The translations under genes and the position numbers were made by a program. Shown here piece by piece: positions 54,098 through 62,339 of a DNA stretch of 64,000 nt. The notes under the pieces were generated by a model. That model worked only from the letters and a program-made list of their open reading frames with translations, searched no databases and was not told where the DNA came from. Where the stretch lies: assembly GCA_900770635.1 (NCBI GenBank), contig CAAGLB010000098.1:23359-87358 (forward strand). The letters are read 5' to 3'. Source of the DNA: an uncultured Alistipes sp. (GTDB lineage Bacteria; Bacteroidota; Bacteroidia; Bacteroidales; Rikenellaceae). Position 1 is the first letter of the stretch. Each line of letters opens with the position of its first letter.

Positions 54098-54145
54098 AAA
54101 GGGAAAGATTTTCATCTTTCCCTTTCTGTACCCTTAGAGGTTCTG
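54098..54145 (-). other. second hairpin plus att-like sequence
   Basis: Stem aaagggaaagat (54098-54109) with atctttcccttt (54114-54125), then ctgtacccttagaggttctg (54126-54145). This repeats the hairpin-plus-att layout of 53943-53992 in a degenerate form and may mark an older insertion. The frame that can be translated across 53929-54168 is not a gene. 54146-54352 shows nothing else. Confidence 0.5.
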
Positions 54146-54352
54146 TTTTCGAACGATTTTCTTATTGACTTAGCCCGTATTTGGAGGCTAAGATATATTA
54201 TCGAAGACCCTGAAATTGTTGAGTGCAAGCATTTCATAAGAATGGCTTGACTTTGTATACCTATTATATTATAATGTTAGTAGGGATACCCATAACTGCA
54301 CCGATGGTGTCGGCGTAGTTCTTAAATAATGCTTTTATAAAGATAAACACTA

Positions 54353-55222
54353 ATGTTGAAAAGTAAAGAAAATGAAAAGAAAAGTTTTGTTATGTACGCC
54401 TCTTTCTTTGAGGCAATGAAGCACCTCAACGATGCAGAGTTTCGTGAGTGTATGATAATGATTGGCGAGTATGGCTTAAAGGGAGTTGAAATGCAGAGCA
54501 GTAGCCCAATGGTTAATGTAATAATGGAATTGGTAAAACCTAACCTTGCAGCAGCAGGGCGGCGATATGATGCGTGCGTTGAGAATGGAAAGAAAGGTGC
54601 TGAGTATGGAAAGTTAGGTGGAGCACCAAAGGGAAATCAAAACGCCCGCAAAAAACAACCCCTAAAACAACCCCTTAATGTAGATGTAGAGGATAATGTA
54701 TATGTAAAAGTAGATGAAAATGAAGAAGTCAATATGAATAGTTATGACAATGAGAATGCCCCATTAGAGTCAATGAGTTCTCAATCTTCTTTTTCTTCAG
54801 AGGCTTCAATAATTGATGCTATAACATTGGAGGATGCTGACTTAGATGGTAATTTATCGCATTTCAATAGTAGAAGTGATATGACTACGAGCAGTGGCAA
54901 ATCTGAAACACCATCATATTCCAAGGGTAATAGTGACCATAAGACCGGTAGCCCTTGTATTGCAAAGGAGGGAAGTTCCGCCGCCCGCCGCCAACAGAAT
55001 AAAGACGAGGGGATGGATATGGGCGAGTATATGGAGCGTGTTATAGCCAATAGTATTGGTCGTTTAGCAAAGATGAAACATCAAGGCAAAGAACTTGATA
55101 AAGGTCTTCTAAACAGCACGATTGATAATATAATTGCTCAATATAGTCATCAAGACCGCAAGTCTGCATATAAAGTCATAATGCAGGGTATGGAAGCGAT
55201 GATTGCGAATAATCTTCTATAG
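54353..55222 (+). CDS. DUF6291-like protein (mobile-element/phage associated)
   Basis: 289 aa. The N-terminus KKSFVMYASFFEAMKHLNDA, then MIMIGEYGLKGVEM and MVNVIMELVKPNLAAAGRRY, and the basic GKKGAEYGKLGGAPKGNQNA match a domain common in phage and plasmid replication regions of Bacteroidetes and Firmicutes (DUF6291, from memory). The centre (about 110-215) is Ser/Asn/Asp-rich and disordered. The C-terminus (about 225-289) is helical. Role unknown, possibly DNA-related. The first gene inside attL. Confidence 0.72.
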   Translation: MLKSKENEKKSFVMYASFFEAMKHLNDAEFRECMIMIGEYGLKGVEMQSSSPMVNVIMELVKPNLAAAGRRYDACVENGKKGAEYGKLGGAPKGNQNARKKQPLKQPLNVDVEDNVYVKVDENEEVNMNSYDNENAPLESMSSQSSFSSEASIIDAITLEDADLDGNLSHFNSRSDMTTSSGKSETPSYSKGNSDHKTGSPCIAKEGSSAARRQQNKDEGMDMGEYMERVIANSIGRLAKMKHQGKELDKGLLNSTIDNIIAQYSHQDRKSAYKVIMQGMEAMIANNLL

Positions 55223-55258
55223 CCTATATGTATTCAACCTTAGGGCGTATTCAAAAAA

Positions 55259-55288
55259 ATCGGTAGCCACTTAATTGAGGCTACCGAT
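55259..55288. terminator. bidirectional terminator between convergent genes
   Basis: Perfect 10-bp stem, atcggtagcc (55259-55268) and ggctaccgat (55279-55288), preceded by A7 and followed by T-containing sequence, between the convergent genes ending at 55222 and 55354. Confidence 0.8.
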
Positions 55289-55353
55289 TATTGTATGCAG
55301 TTATATCAAAGAATTATTTGCAACCCTAAATTTGCGTTTACCAATTAAGGGTG

Positions 55354-57729
55354 CTACTCCTTAAGCTTTTCATCTCGTAGTTTCGTCAATAACTTACCTA
55401 AGAGATTTAATCCTTTCCACGCCGCTTCACCTTCAGCAAGAACCTTCTTGGTTGCACTTGTCTTAATTCCCCATACAGCATCAAATGGACTTGCCTCAAC
55501 AAATGTCAAGCCTTTATATCTATCTGCCATCAATACATTTCTGAAGTCTTCATCGACCTCATATTTTGCAGATATGGTTGTAAACATCCACTCTTCTCTC
55601 TTCTCAAGATATATGGCTTCATCAAATTTGCACTTCTTTCCCAATGCTTTAACTTTTGCAAAGCGTTTATTATCTGAAAGAGATGTGTTATTATCCACCT
55701 CAACGATTTGCATAGCAATATCATCGTCGCCCATACCTTTAGCCTTAAGATACATAAACAATGCTTCGCTCGAATTGAAATGATGCCCATCATAAGGTAT
55801 AGCAGGTGTTGATGTCCACCAATTACTTAATGGAGTATCTTGGAAGAAATACACATATCTATCAGTGTATTTGAGATTATCCTTTTTAGACTGCTTTGCT
55901 ATAGATAGAGCCTTTTCAATCTTTTGCTCTGTGGGTGTAGAACTAAGAATATCAATTATGTCTGCCGGGTTATTGATAGTAGTTTCATTTGCTAAAGCAT
56001 CAATATCCGTTGCATCCCAAGTAGCGCCTATAAATCTAAAACCGCTATCCTTCGCTTGCTTAACTCCTTGTTTAGAACCACTTACATAACACGATACCTG
56101 TTCGGGGCGAACCTTTAGACCATCAATAATATAGTAGCCGTACTGTCGGCTTGCATTGCGTGCATATTCTATGGCATTATATCGTAGTCCATTTGCCTCA
56201 AATGTTCGTCTTACAAGGTCGGTTTTAGCCTTGCCTAATACACCGATTAAAACACCATTGGCATCAGCCCATTCAAAGACTTTACGCCATCCATCGTGCA
56301 ATTTATATTGAGGTATATACTCCTTATAAAACTTATTCCAATTAGTAATTTTAGCCCCTTTCGCTTTTCTTACCTCATCATCAGCCGATGTGTCAAATAC
56401 GCAGTTGTCAAATTCAAAAATAATTGCCTTTGCATTCTCTCCGGGCCAATATCTTTTTAATGGAATAATATCGGAGTGCTCTTTAATGTACTTAATTACA
56501 TTATCGCTATCTGCCTTCACCTGTGGGTCGTTCTCAAATTTCGTTCTTACTGCAACAAGCACGCTATTTATTACCTCCTCACGCTCGGTATCAGTTAGGC
56601 TGCGACCTTTCTTCTTTTCAGCCTTAGCGATTGCCTCATCCTCATAGCGCAGCATCATATCACGCACCGCCATCATTGACCTACCATCGCCGTTATTGCC
56701 GATTAGCATTGTCCCATCCTCATTCATTCGGTTTCCACCCTCATAATCGCCTTTATTTTCAAATAGAGTTCTACCTCTCAATTCTCGCATCCTATCACGA
56801 TACTCTTTGACGGATAGATACTTGAACAAGAAGCATAAGGCTGTGATACGAGCATCCTTCAGATTGTAATCGCTATCATACAAATACATCTTAGCGTATT
56901 TATGGCTGCGAGATTTGGCTTGCACACCACTCTCAGCAGTCATAATATCATTCAATATATATGGTCGCTCATTGAATTTTAGTGCAGAGTGCATCTGTTC
57001 TACGCCATAGAACTCTACACCTCTAAATGTTATAAGACACTCGTAATGATGCCCCAACATTCTATTCTCAGGCTCAACCGTGCTGCTATATAGGATTACA
57101 TCATCTATTGGGTAGGCGTGCTCCTCATACTTAATCTCAACACCATCCAATATGATATTCTTGCCCTGTGCCTTGTGTTTTGCTTTATTTATCAGCATCA
57201 CAGCATACCTCTTTGACTGCTCTTCAGAAGATAAATCTTTGGCTGTTAATGGTACTTTAACGCTCACCGGTTGAGGCTTAATAACATCGCCCTTGACGAT
57301 TGGAGCAACCTCTGTTATAGCATTGGCAGCACCCTCCCTTTGCTCTAAATACTCACGAATAAGGTCTAATGGCAGTTTGTCAAGATACTCTATTTGCCTT
57401 TTGTTGAGAGCTGAGACTTTTTGTGACTGAGTATTAGATTTTCTTGAACTTGGCTTAAGCCTTTTTCTTCCTTGTAGAATATCCCAATAGCGAACAACCG
57501 TATTTATACCACGCCCTGATTGGCGTGCTACTTCCGCTTTTGTGGCGTTGGGGTGCTCATCGAGATAGTCTTGCATACTCTTTAGCACCTTCATCTTTTC
57601 CGCATAGCGACGGTCTACACCTCTTGTTCTGATGTAGTAGCGTATAGCATCCTCTGAAACACCATTTATCTTGGCATTCTCACCAATGCTCAGCGATGGA
57701 CTATATTTTATGTTACATTCCTTCGACAT
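55354..57729 (-). CDS. multidomain NADAR protein: HTH, NADAR-like, degenerate HAD, NADAR
   Basis: 791 aa. Residues about 57-90 (ATKAEVARQSGRGINTVVRY) form a helix-turn-helix. Residues about 205-360 resemble a NADAR fold (FRGVEFYGVEQMHSALKF; E324, D328; DGRSMMAVRDMML) but are divergent. Residues about 434-590 look like a HAD domain with the nucleophile Asp replaced by Glu (IIFEFDNCVFDT, Glu439) and weak motifs II and IV. Residues 622-788 are a well-conserved NADAR domain: PLSNWWTSTPAIPYDGHHFN, SSEALFMYLKAKGMGD (Glu655), VEASPFDAVWGI, WKGLNLLGKLL. Characterised NADAR enzymes remove ADP-ribose from guanine or act on ADP-ribosyl amines. A lone gene with about 215 bp of featureless sequence upstream. 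Confidence 0.82.
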   Translation of the reverse strand: MSKECNIKYSPSLSIGENAKINGVSEDAIRYYIRTRGVDRRYAEKMKVLKSMQDYLDEHPNATKAEVARQSGRGINTVVRYWDILQGRKRLKPSSRKSNTQSQKVSALNKRQIEYLDKLPLDLIREYLEQREGAANAITEVAPIVKGDVIKPQPVSVKVPLTAKDLSSEEQSKRYAVMLINKAKHKAQGKNIILDGVEIKYEEHAYPIDDVILYSSTVEPENRMLGHHYECLITFRGVEFYGVEQMHSALKFNERPYILNDIMTAESGVQAKSRSHKYAKMYLYDSDYNLKDARITALCFLFKYLSVKEYRDRMRELRGRTLFENKGDYEGGNRMNEDGTMLIGNNGDGRSMMAVRDMMLRYEDEAIAKAEKKKGRSLTDTEREEVINSVLVAVRTKFENDPQVKADSDNVIKYIKEHSDIIPLKRYWPGENAKAIIFEFDNCVFDTSADDEVRKAKGAKITNWNKFYKEYIPQYKLHDGWRKVFEWADANGVLIGVLGKAKTDLVRRTFEANGLRYNAIEYARNASRQYGYYIIDGLKVRPEQVSCYVSGSKQGVKQAKDSGFRFIGATWDATDIDALANETTINNPADIIDILSSTPTEQKIEKALSIAKQSKKDNLKYTDRYVYFFQDTPLSNWWTSTPAIPYDGHHFNSSEALFMYLKAKGMGDDDIAMQIVEVDNNTSLSDNKRFAKVKALGKKCKFDEAIYLEKREEWMFTTISAKYEVDEDFRNVLMADRYKGLTFVEASPFDAVWGIKTSATKKVLAEGEAAWKGLNLLGKLLTKLRDEKLKE

Positions 57730-57943
57730 ACTCTACACACAGATACCCATTTTTTGCGATTACAAATTATGGGTTATTGCTACTCGTACAATTGAGACCC
57801 GCTGCTAGCAGGCTACTCCTCTATGATACGTCCTTTATCCCTTGATTGGACGCTTATACTCTAAGTTGAAACTCTGCTATATTCTTACTTTATTTACTAT
57901 TCTTGTTGTTTCTTACCCACTCTTTTGGGGTGGTTGTGATTTT

Positions 57944-59980
57944 CTATGAGTTCCGATTTTCTTCATTAATCCTCTTTGCTTCCACTATATTTATATGTGC
58001 ACTCCTTCCATTCTTATGTAACAATGAAAGTAAATGCCCTCCATTCAATAGTTTCAAAGGTTTGTCTTTTGCAAATTCATAGGAGTCATGTCCATAATCA
58101 GAGGTTGTAATAAGGATACCTGTGTTTGCACCCTCATTTATGACAGTGCCATATAAGTCTCTTACGGCAGATACGCTAACAGTATTTGTGTATCTTTTTG
58201 CTTGAATAACAATTTTGCCTCCACGCAAAGGGTCTGGGTCAAATATTATTGCATCAACTCCTCCATCTCTACTTGCTTGAGTTACTCGTACCTCTCCACC
58301 ATTTTTAGCAAATTCCATTTCAAAAAGTTCTCTTACTAGGTGTTCAAAATCTTCCCAATGCATAGCTGCAAGGTTTGTTCCTTGATTTACAGAAACATCT
58401 TTTCCCTCTACAAATCTTCTATCTTTCTTATTGAATGTTAGAATAGGTGTTATCGGAGAAATATCAATAAGTTTTGCAGCTGATACTCCTTTTAATGCCT
58501 TGAAACATGCTTTAGGTTCAACTTGTGATAAATTTATCTGTGAGAACTTATTCTTATCTACTTGAATTGATAAAATGCATTTCCTTTCTGTAATTCCAAT
58601 TGCGGGATTTACTTGTGTAACGAAGCCATTGAATGTTATACCTTTTATTTCATTTTCTGTATCAGAATAGAATATTTCATATAATGAACGCAAAGTTATG
58701 GAATATAATACATTTTCATATCGCTTTGAAATGTAACTGTCTGTGTATTTCTTTATGCTTATCTCTTTTGTTGAGGCTACATATTTATATTCTTTTATAT
58801 TAGGCAAATTTGATATATTTGGTAGTTCGTAGTCTATTATCAACATATTATTGTCTTTTGAGCAATCTATACTTTTTTGAAAGTCTATATTATATATTGA
58901 ACTTTTAAGAGCGTGATAAACTTTTTTTTCGATGGAATTTTCTTTAAGTGATAATTTACCTATTTTATGTATGCCGTTTTCAATAATGGCTGATATATTA
59001 TCTTCCAAACGCTTAATTTTTCTGTTTTCTAAATAACAAAATATAAAATCTTTTGCTTGTTTTTTATTCTGAAATATTTTGCACTCTTCTTCAGTACCAA
59101 TGTATACCCTTATTTCATAACAATCATATTCAAGGCTTAACAGACCGCTAAAATAGCAATCAAAATAGATATTGTAAGAACAATATTTACCATTGATTGT
59201 ATAAGAACCACCGCGATTCAATAAATCAAAAAATTTATCAATATTAACGTTTATATTAGTATTAATCTTGCATCTGTAATGATTTTGATAAAGATACCCA
59301 TCAGAGCTATCAAATTCCCACTTCATTGTAGCTCCAATCAATTTAAAATGATTTTGTAGTGATTGAAGTATTTGTTCTTCTCTATTTTTCTTTTGTATAT
59401 CTAAATCTTGGCGTTCCTTTTCTATTTTTTTGCATTCTTCTTCCAATCTGCGTTTTTCATCTTGCTTCTTACGTTCTTCTTCACAACGTTTCTTCTCCTC
59501 TATACCATAAAGTATTGCCAATATCTTTGCTCCCTTTATTCTTTCTTCTTCCAATATTTCAGCTCTTCTTCTTGCTTCTTCTTGTTCTTTATGTTCAATA
59601 AGAACTTTTAAACCTAATAGTTCCTTTTCAATTCTGTTTTTATTAAAAATTTCTTCCTTTAATTTGTCCTGTAAGTCTCGTAGTTCTCTTACTTTATGAA
59701 GAAAATCACCCTGAATAGTCTTTATATTTTCTTTTAAGCTCGCTTGTTTAGAAGTTTCTTCATTTAATCTTGCTTCATAATTGTTCCTCTCAATAAGTCC
59801 GTTTGTTTTTTCTTTTTTTAGACTTACTTCTAAAACTTCTAATTTGCTGTTAAGCACAGCGATTTCTTCTTTACTTTTGATATATTTCAATTTTCCCTCA
59901 TCTATGTTTTTTTTCAAGTTTCGAATATGAGAAATTAAATAAATAATAACTGCTGCACATAAAATAAATACAACTTCCAT
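57944..59980 (-). CDS. membrane-anchored coiled-coil protein with Mrr-type endonuclease domain
   Basis: 678 aa. TM helix at residues about 4-20, then a very charged coiled coil (about 21-205), a central region without recognised family (about 206-530), and a C-terminal Mrr_cat restriction nuclease fold: HWEDFEHLVRELF (542-553), QASRDGGVDAIIFDPD with catalytic Asp576, and VIQAKRY with Gln593-x-Lys595, i.e. an intact D..QxK active site, followed by SAVRDLYGTV and GILITTSDYG. Mrr-like domains cut modified or foreign DNA (type IV restriction). The AT-rich codons differ from the chromosome, consistent with transfer. Confidence 0.88.
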   Translation of the reverse strand: MEVVFILCAAVIIYLISHIRNLKKNIDEGKLKYIKSKEEIAVLNSKLEVLEVSLKKEKTNGLIERNNYEARLNEETSKQASLKENIKTIQGDFLHKVRELRDLQDKLKEEIFNKNRIEKELLGLKVLIEHKEQEEARRRAEILEEERIKGAKILAILYGIEEKKRCEEERKKQDEKRRLEEECKKIEKERQDLDIQKKNREEQILQSLQNHFKLIGATMKWEFDSSDGYLYQNHYRCKINTNINVNIDKFFDLLNRGGSYTINGKYCSYNIYFDCYFSGLLSLEYDCYEIRVYIGTEEECKIFQNKKQAKDFIFCYLENRKIKRLEDNISAIIENGIHKIGKLSLKENSIEKKVYHALKSSIYNIDFQKSIDCSKDNNMLIIDYELPNISNLPNIKEYKYVASTKEISIKKYTDSYISKRYENVLYSITLRSLYEIFYSDTENEIKGITFNGFVTQVNPAIGITERKCILSIQVDKNKFSQINLSQVEPKACFKALKGVSAAKLIDISPITPILTFNKKDRRFVEGKDVSVNQGTNLAAMHWEDFEHLVRELFEMEFAKNGGEVRVTQASRDGGVDAIIFDPDPLRGGKIVIQAKRYTNTVSVSAVRDLYGTVINEGANTGILITTSDYGHDSYEFAKDKPLKLLNGGHLLSLLHKNGRSAHINIVEAKRINEENRNS

Positions 59981-60006
59981 ATTATAGTATTATATGTTTG
60001 AAATCA

Positions 60007-60285
60007 TTATCTGTTCTTATTATTGCGTTTCCACTCTTTGTTTGTAGTAGTATTGATGATACCTTTACGGATAATGCAGATAGAGTTTTCGTAGGCTTTA
60101 CCATTAGAAAAATCGTAGTTCTTGATATAGTTGTAGGCGGCTCCTAAACTACCATCATTTTCGGTTTCTTCGTGGTTGTCGAATAAAGCCTTTAGATTTC
60201 CATAGTAGAAATTTTCGCCTGTAGCCTTAATAAGTAGGTGAACAACACCTCTTTCTTGCTTCTTTTTATCTTTAATATCTTCCAT
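60007..60285 (-). CDS. small protein of unknown function
   Basis: 92 aa from the ATG at 60285; the longer frame to 60366 reads through the promoter and is rejected. The sequence (MEDIKDKKKQERGVVHLLIK, FYYGNLKALFDNHEE, LGAAYNYIKNYDF, ICIIRKGIINTTTNKEW) is soluble and mixed alpha/beta. I do not recognise it. It is preceded by an ideal promoter and sits 26 bp upstream of the nuclease gene on the same strand, so the two may be one transcript. Confidence 0.7.
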   Translation of the reverse strand: MEDIKDKKKQERGVVHLLIKATGENFYYGNLKALFDNHEETENDGSLGAAYNYIKNYDFSNGKAYENSICIIRKGIINTTTNKEWKRNNKNR

Positions 60286-60305
60286 AGTCGATATAGTAAT
60301 CCATA

Positions 60306-60405
60306 CAAATATACAAATTCGTATTGATATAACAAACTTTTTAGTGAATAAATTAAAATTATTCATTGAAAAACTTGCACAAATTAAAATTATTCACTAT
60401 CTTAG
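60306..60405. promoter_or_regulatory. divergent promoters with 15-bp direct repeats
   Basis: Minus-strand promoter: TTTG (60333-60336), 19 nt, TATATTTG (60306-60313). Plus-strand promoter: TTG (60375-60377), 20 nt, TATCTTAG (60398-60405). The 15-bp sequence aattaaaattattca occurs at 60351-60365 and 60382-60396, 31 bp apart, the second copy inside the plus promoter's spacer. This is a candidate operator. Confidence 0.7.
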
Positions 60406-60427
60406 CTATTGAAATAAGACAACAACT

Positions 60428-60619
60428 ATGAAGGCAACACTTGGACAACACTATTACGCACCACATCGCTGTTTTTGGGGAGTATGGGTTTGGGACTATG
60501 TTTCAGAGACCGGTGCAACCGGTAAGTTTATTAAGGATTTTCGAACCAAAGAAGAGGCTCGTGAATATGTTTGGGAGCAAAATGGTTGGGGTAAGCCTTC
60601 AAAGAAATTAAGTAATTAA
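60428..60619 (+). CDS. small protein of unknown function
   Basis: 63 aa (MKATLGQHYYAPHRCFWGVW, TGKFIKDFRTKEEAREYVWE, QNGWGKPSKKLSN). Trp/Tyr-rich N-terminus and a charged C-terminus; the segment FRTKEEAREYVWEQNG looks like a single-helix module of small mobile-element proteins. It starts 22 bp after a promoter and lies 19 bp before the next gene, so it is probably translated. Confidence 0.6.
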   Translation: MKATLGQHYYAPHRCFWGVWVWDYVSETGATGKFIKDFRTKEEAREYVWEQNGWGKPSKKLSN

Positions 60620-60638
60620 CAATTAAATAAATACGGTT

Positions 60639-60965
60639 ATGAATACATTGGTAATCACAAACGGAACAGCAACAAGAATGGCGGTAATTGCAGCACGCAC
60701 AGGTAGTGAACTGATGGCAGGAGCAAAGGCTATGATGATTGAGACACTTAAAGAGAAGTTGCGCAATGGTGTAGCACACTTTATCTTTCAAAAGAAGAAT
60801 GGTGAGTACAGAGAAATGTTCGCAACCACCAACCCATCTTTGGTAAAACGCCATATCAACGGCAGGGGTGTAAGTAGGGAGTTATATGCTACCACTGCGG
60901 TTTTTGATTGCGAACTTGGCGAATGGCGCAGTTTCCGATGGGAGTCTATCGTTAAAGTATTCTAA
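60639..60965 (+). CDS. SH3-barrel-like small protein (DUF2693-like)
   Basis: 108 aa. The C-terminal half (AHFIFQKKNGEYREMFATTN, then CELGEWRSFRWESIVKV) matches the SH3-fold DUF2693-like proteins of Bacteroidetes phages and mobile elements; the N-terminal third is helical. It is in the same transcript as the 63-aa gene and is followed by a hairpin. Function unknown. Confidence 0.68.
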   Translation: MNTLVITNGTATRMAVIAARTGSELMAGAKAMMIETLKEKLRNGVAHFIFQKKNGEYREMFATTNPSLVKRHINGRGVSRELYATTAVFDCELGEWRSFRWESIVKVF

Positions 60966-60971
60966 TCAACA

Positions 60972-60989
60972 GGGAGGGGCAACCCTCCC
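60972..60989 (+). terminator. GC-rich hairpin between DUF2693-like and resolvase genes
   Basis: 7-bp stem gggaggg with ccctccc and loop gcaa, without a T run; a weak terminator or RNA stabiliser. Confidence 0.5.
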
Positions 60990-61042
60990 ATAAATTGACC
61001 CATAAACCACCCTATATTTGCGATATACATAAAACACAAAAT

Positions 61043-61693
61043 ATGGATAGTATGAAGACATCGATAATATATGCACGAGTAAGCAGTTCGGGTTCCCTTG
61101 AGAGCCGACAGAACACCGATAGACAAGTTGCAGATTTGGTAGATTATGCCACAAAATATGGGTGGTCGATAGAACGAGTATTTGAGGAGCACATAAGCGG
61201 AGCAAAGCGCAATGGGGAGCGTGCAGTGCTTACAGAGTGCATCAACTATGCGATTTCCAATCGTATAGATGTGGTATTGTTCTCAGAACTGAGTCGTTGC
61301 GGTCGTGCTGTTTGGGAGGTGCTTGAAACTATTAAAACATTGAAAGATAATAATATAAATGCTTATTTTCAAAAAGAAGGATTATCTCTTTTCTCTGATG
61401 ATGACAAAGAGAATCCATATCTCGCAGTAATGGTTTCGGTGCTCGGAGTATGTTCGCAGCTGGAGCGTGAGTCTATATCATACCGCCTTAATAGTGGCAG
61501 AAGATTGGCAATGGAGAAGGGTGTGAAAATGGGGCGCAGGGTTGGTAGCGTAAAATCTATGGAACAGAAAGAGGCTGAGTACGCCAAGGTAATTCGCTCG
61601 TTGAAACAAGGTAAGAGCGTGCGTGATACTGCTGCAATATGCTCAGTATCAGTTAGTACAGTGCAACGAGTAAAAAAGGATTTTAATATATAG
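61043..61693 (+). CDS. serine recombinase, resolvase/invertase family
   Basis: 216 aa from the ATG at 61043; an ATG at 61052 is also possible. A TATATTTG -7 box at 61013-61020 excludes the longer start at 60995. The resolvase domain has the nucleophile Ser in IIYARVSSSGS, the conserved ELSRCGR and the E-helix QLERESISYRLNSGRRLAM. A C-terminal helix-turn-helix reads GKSVRDTAAICSVSVSTVQR. Roles could be cointegrate resolution or inversion of a DNA segment. It is a different class from the large recombinase downstream. Confidence 0.92.
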   Translation: MDSMKTSIIYARVSSSGSLESRQNTDRQVADLVDYATKYGWSIERVFEEHISGAKRNGERAVLTECINYAISNRIDVVLFSELSRCGRAVWEVLETIKTLKDNNINAYFQKEGLSLFSDDDKENPYLAVMVSVLGVCSQLERESISYRLNSGRRLAMEKGVKMGRRVGSVKSMEQKEAEYAKVIRSLKQGKSVRDTAAICSVSVSTVQRVKKDFNI

Positions 61694-62063
61694 GGGCTAT
61701 TTTCAAGGTCGAAAAATTCCGGAGAAAAAATTTTCGTCTATCTATTCTATTGTATATGATACACGCAAAATGATAAAAAAAAAACTTTGGGATAACATAT
61801 TTTAATTTGCCCCATTCAGCCCACCCATAATCCATAGAATATCCATATAAATATCTGTATATCATTGTATTAAATTTGCATTAAAGAAGTGTTAATTTCG
61901 CAAAACAATTAGCATCTAATTTCAAATAATTTGGACATAGACATTTTTGGATTTGGTTTTTGAAAATAATGTTTGTATAATTGCACAAAACAGGTACTAA
62001 TCAGTACAAAATCTATTACTAAACCCCAATTTACATAAGGCTATGACATAAACATAGGATAAC
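61694..62063. other. AT-rich intergenic region
   Basis: No gene with support. Very AT-rich, with candidate promoter-like strings around 61930-61985 but no pair of boxes with proper spacing. Confidence 0.45.
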
Positions 62064-62164
62064 TGCGCACTATGCGCAAGGGTTGCTGTGTGCCCTGCCG
62101 AACAGAAGTCTCAACCAATTAACCGAGTTGAGAGGTAAAGTGCAGTAATAACCCCGTAATGGGG
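62064..62164 (+). ncRNA. structured leader upstream of the recombinase operon
   Basis: Three hairpins in 100 nt: tgcgca-cta-tgcgca (62064-62078), ctcaac..gttgag (62110-62132) and cccc-gtaat-gggg (62152-62164), with a GC content well above the AT-rich flanks. The last hairpin is 20 nt before the ATG at 62185. Probably a regulatory leader or a small RNA; no known family recognised. Confidence 0.45.
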
Positions 62165-62184
62165 ATATAATACTAACTACTAAT

Positions 62185-62337
62185 ATGTTAAGTATTGAAA
62201 GATGTAAGGAAATATTAAAAGAAGAGGGAATGAAATTAGATGATAATCAGATTAAAGAGGTTAGAGAATTTTTATATGCCATCGCCAATATTGAAACTAA
62301 AATTAAGAACAATAAGTACGAAACTGAGAATAATTAA
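62185..62337 (+). CDS. small ORF immediately upstream of the large serine recombinase
   Basis: 50 aa (MLSIERCKEILKEEGMKLDD, NQIKEVREFLYAIANIETKI, KNNKYETENN), helical and charged. It ends 2 bp before the recombinase ATG, so it is almost certainly co-translated. Small helical proteins in this position may act as recombination directionality or accessory factors; that is inference. Confidence 0.6.
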   Translation: MLSIERCKEILKEEGMKLDDNQIKEVREFLYAIANIETKIKNNKYETENN

Positions 62338-62339
62338 AT

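Noticed and set aside
53929..54168. 79-aa reading frame at the left end of the element
   Set aside because: It translates two terminator hairpins and att sequences; no start signal or protein-like pattern.
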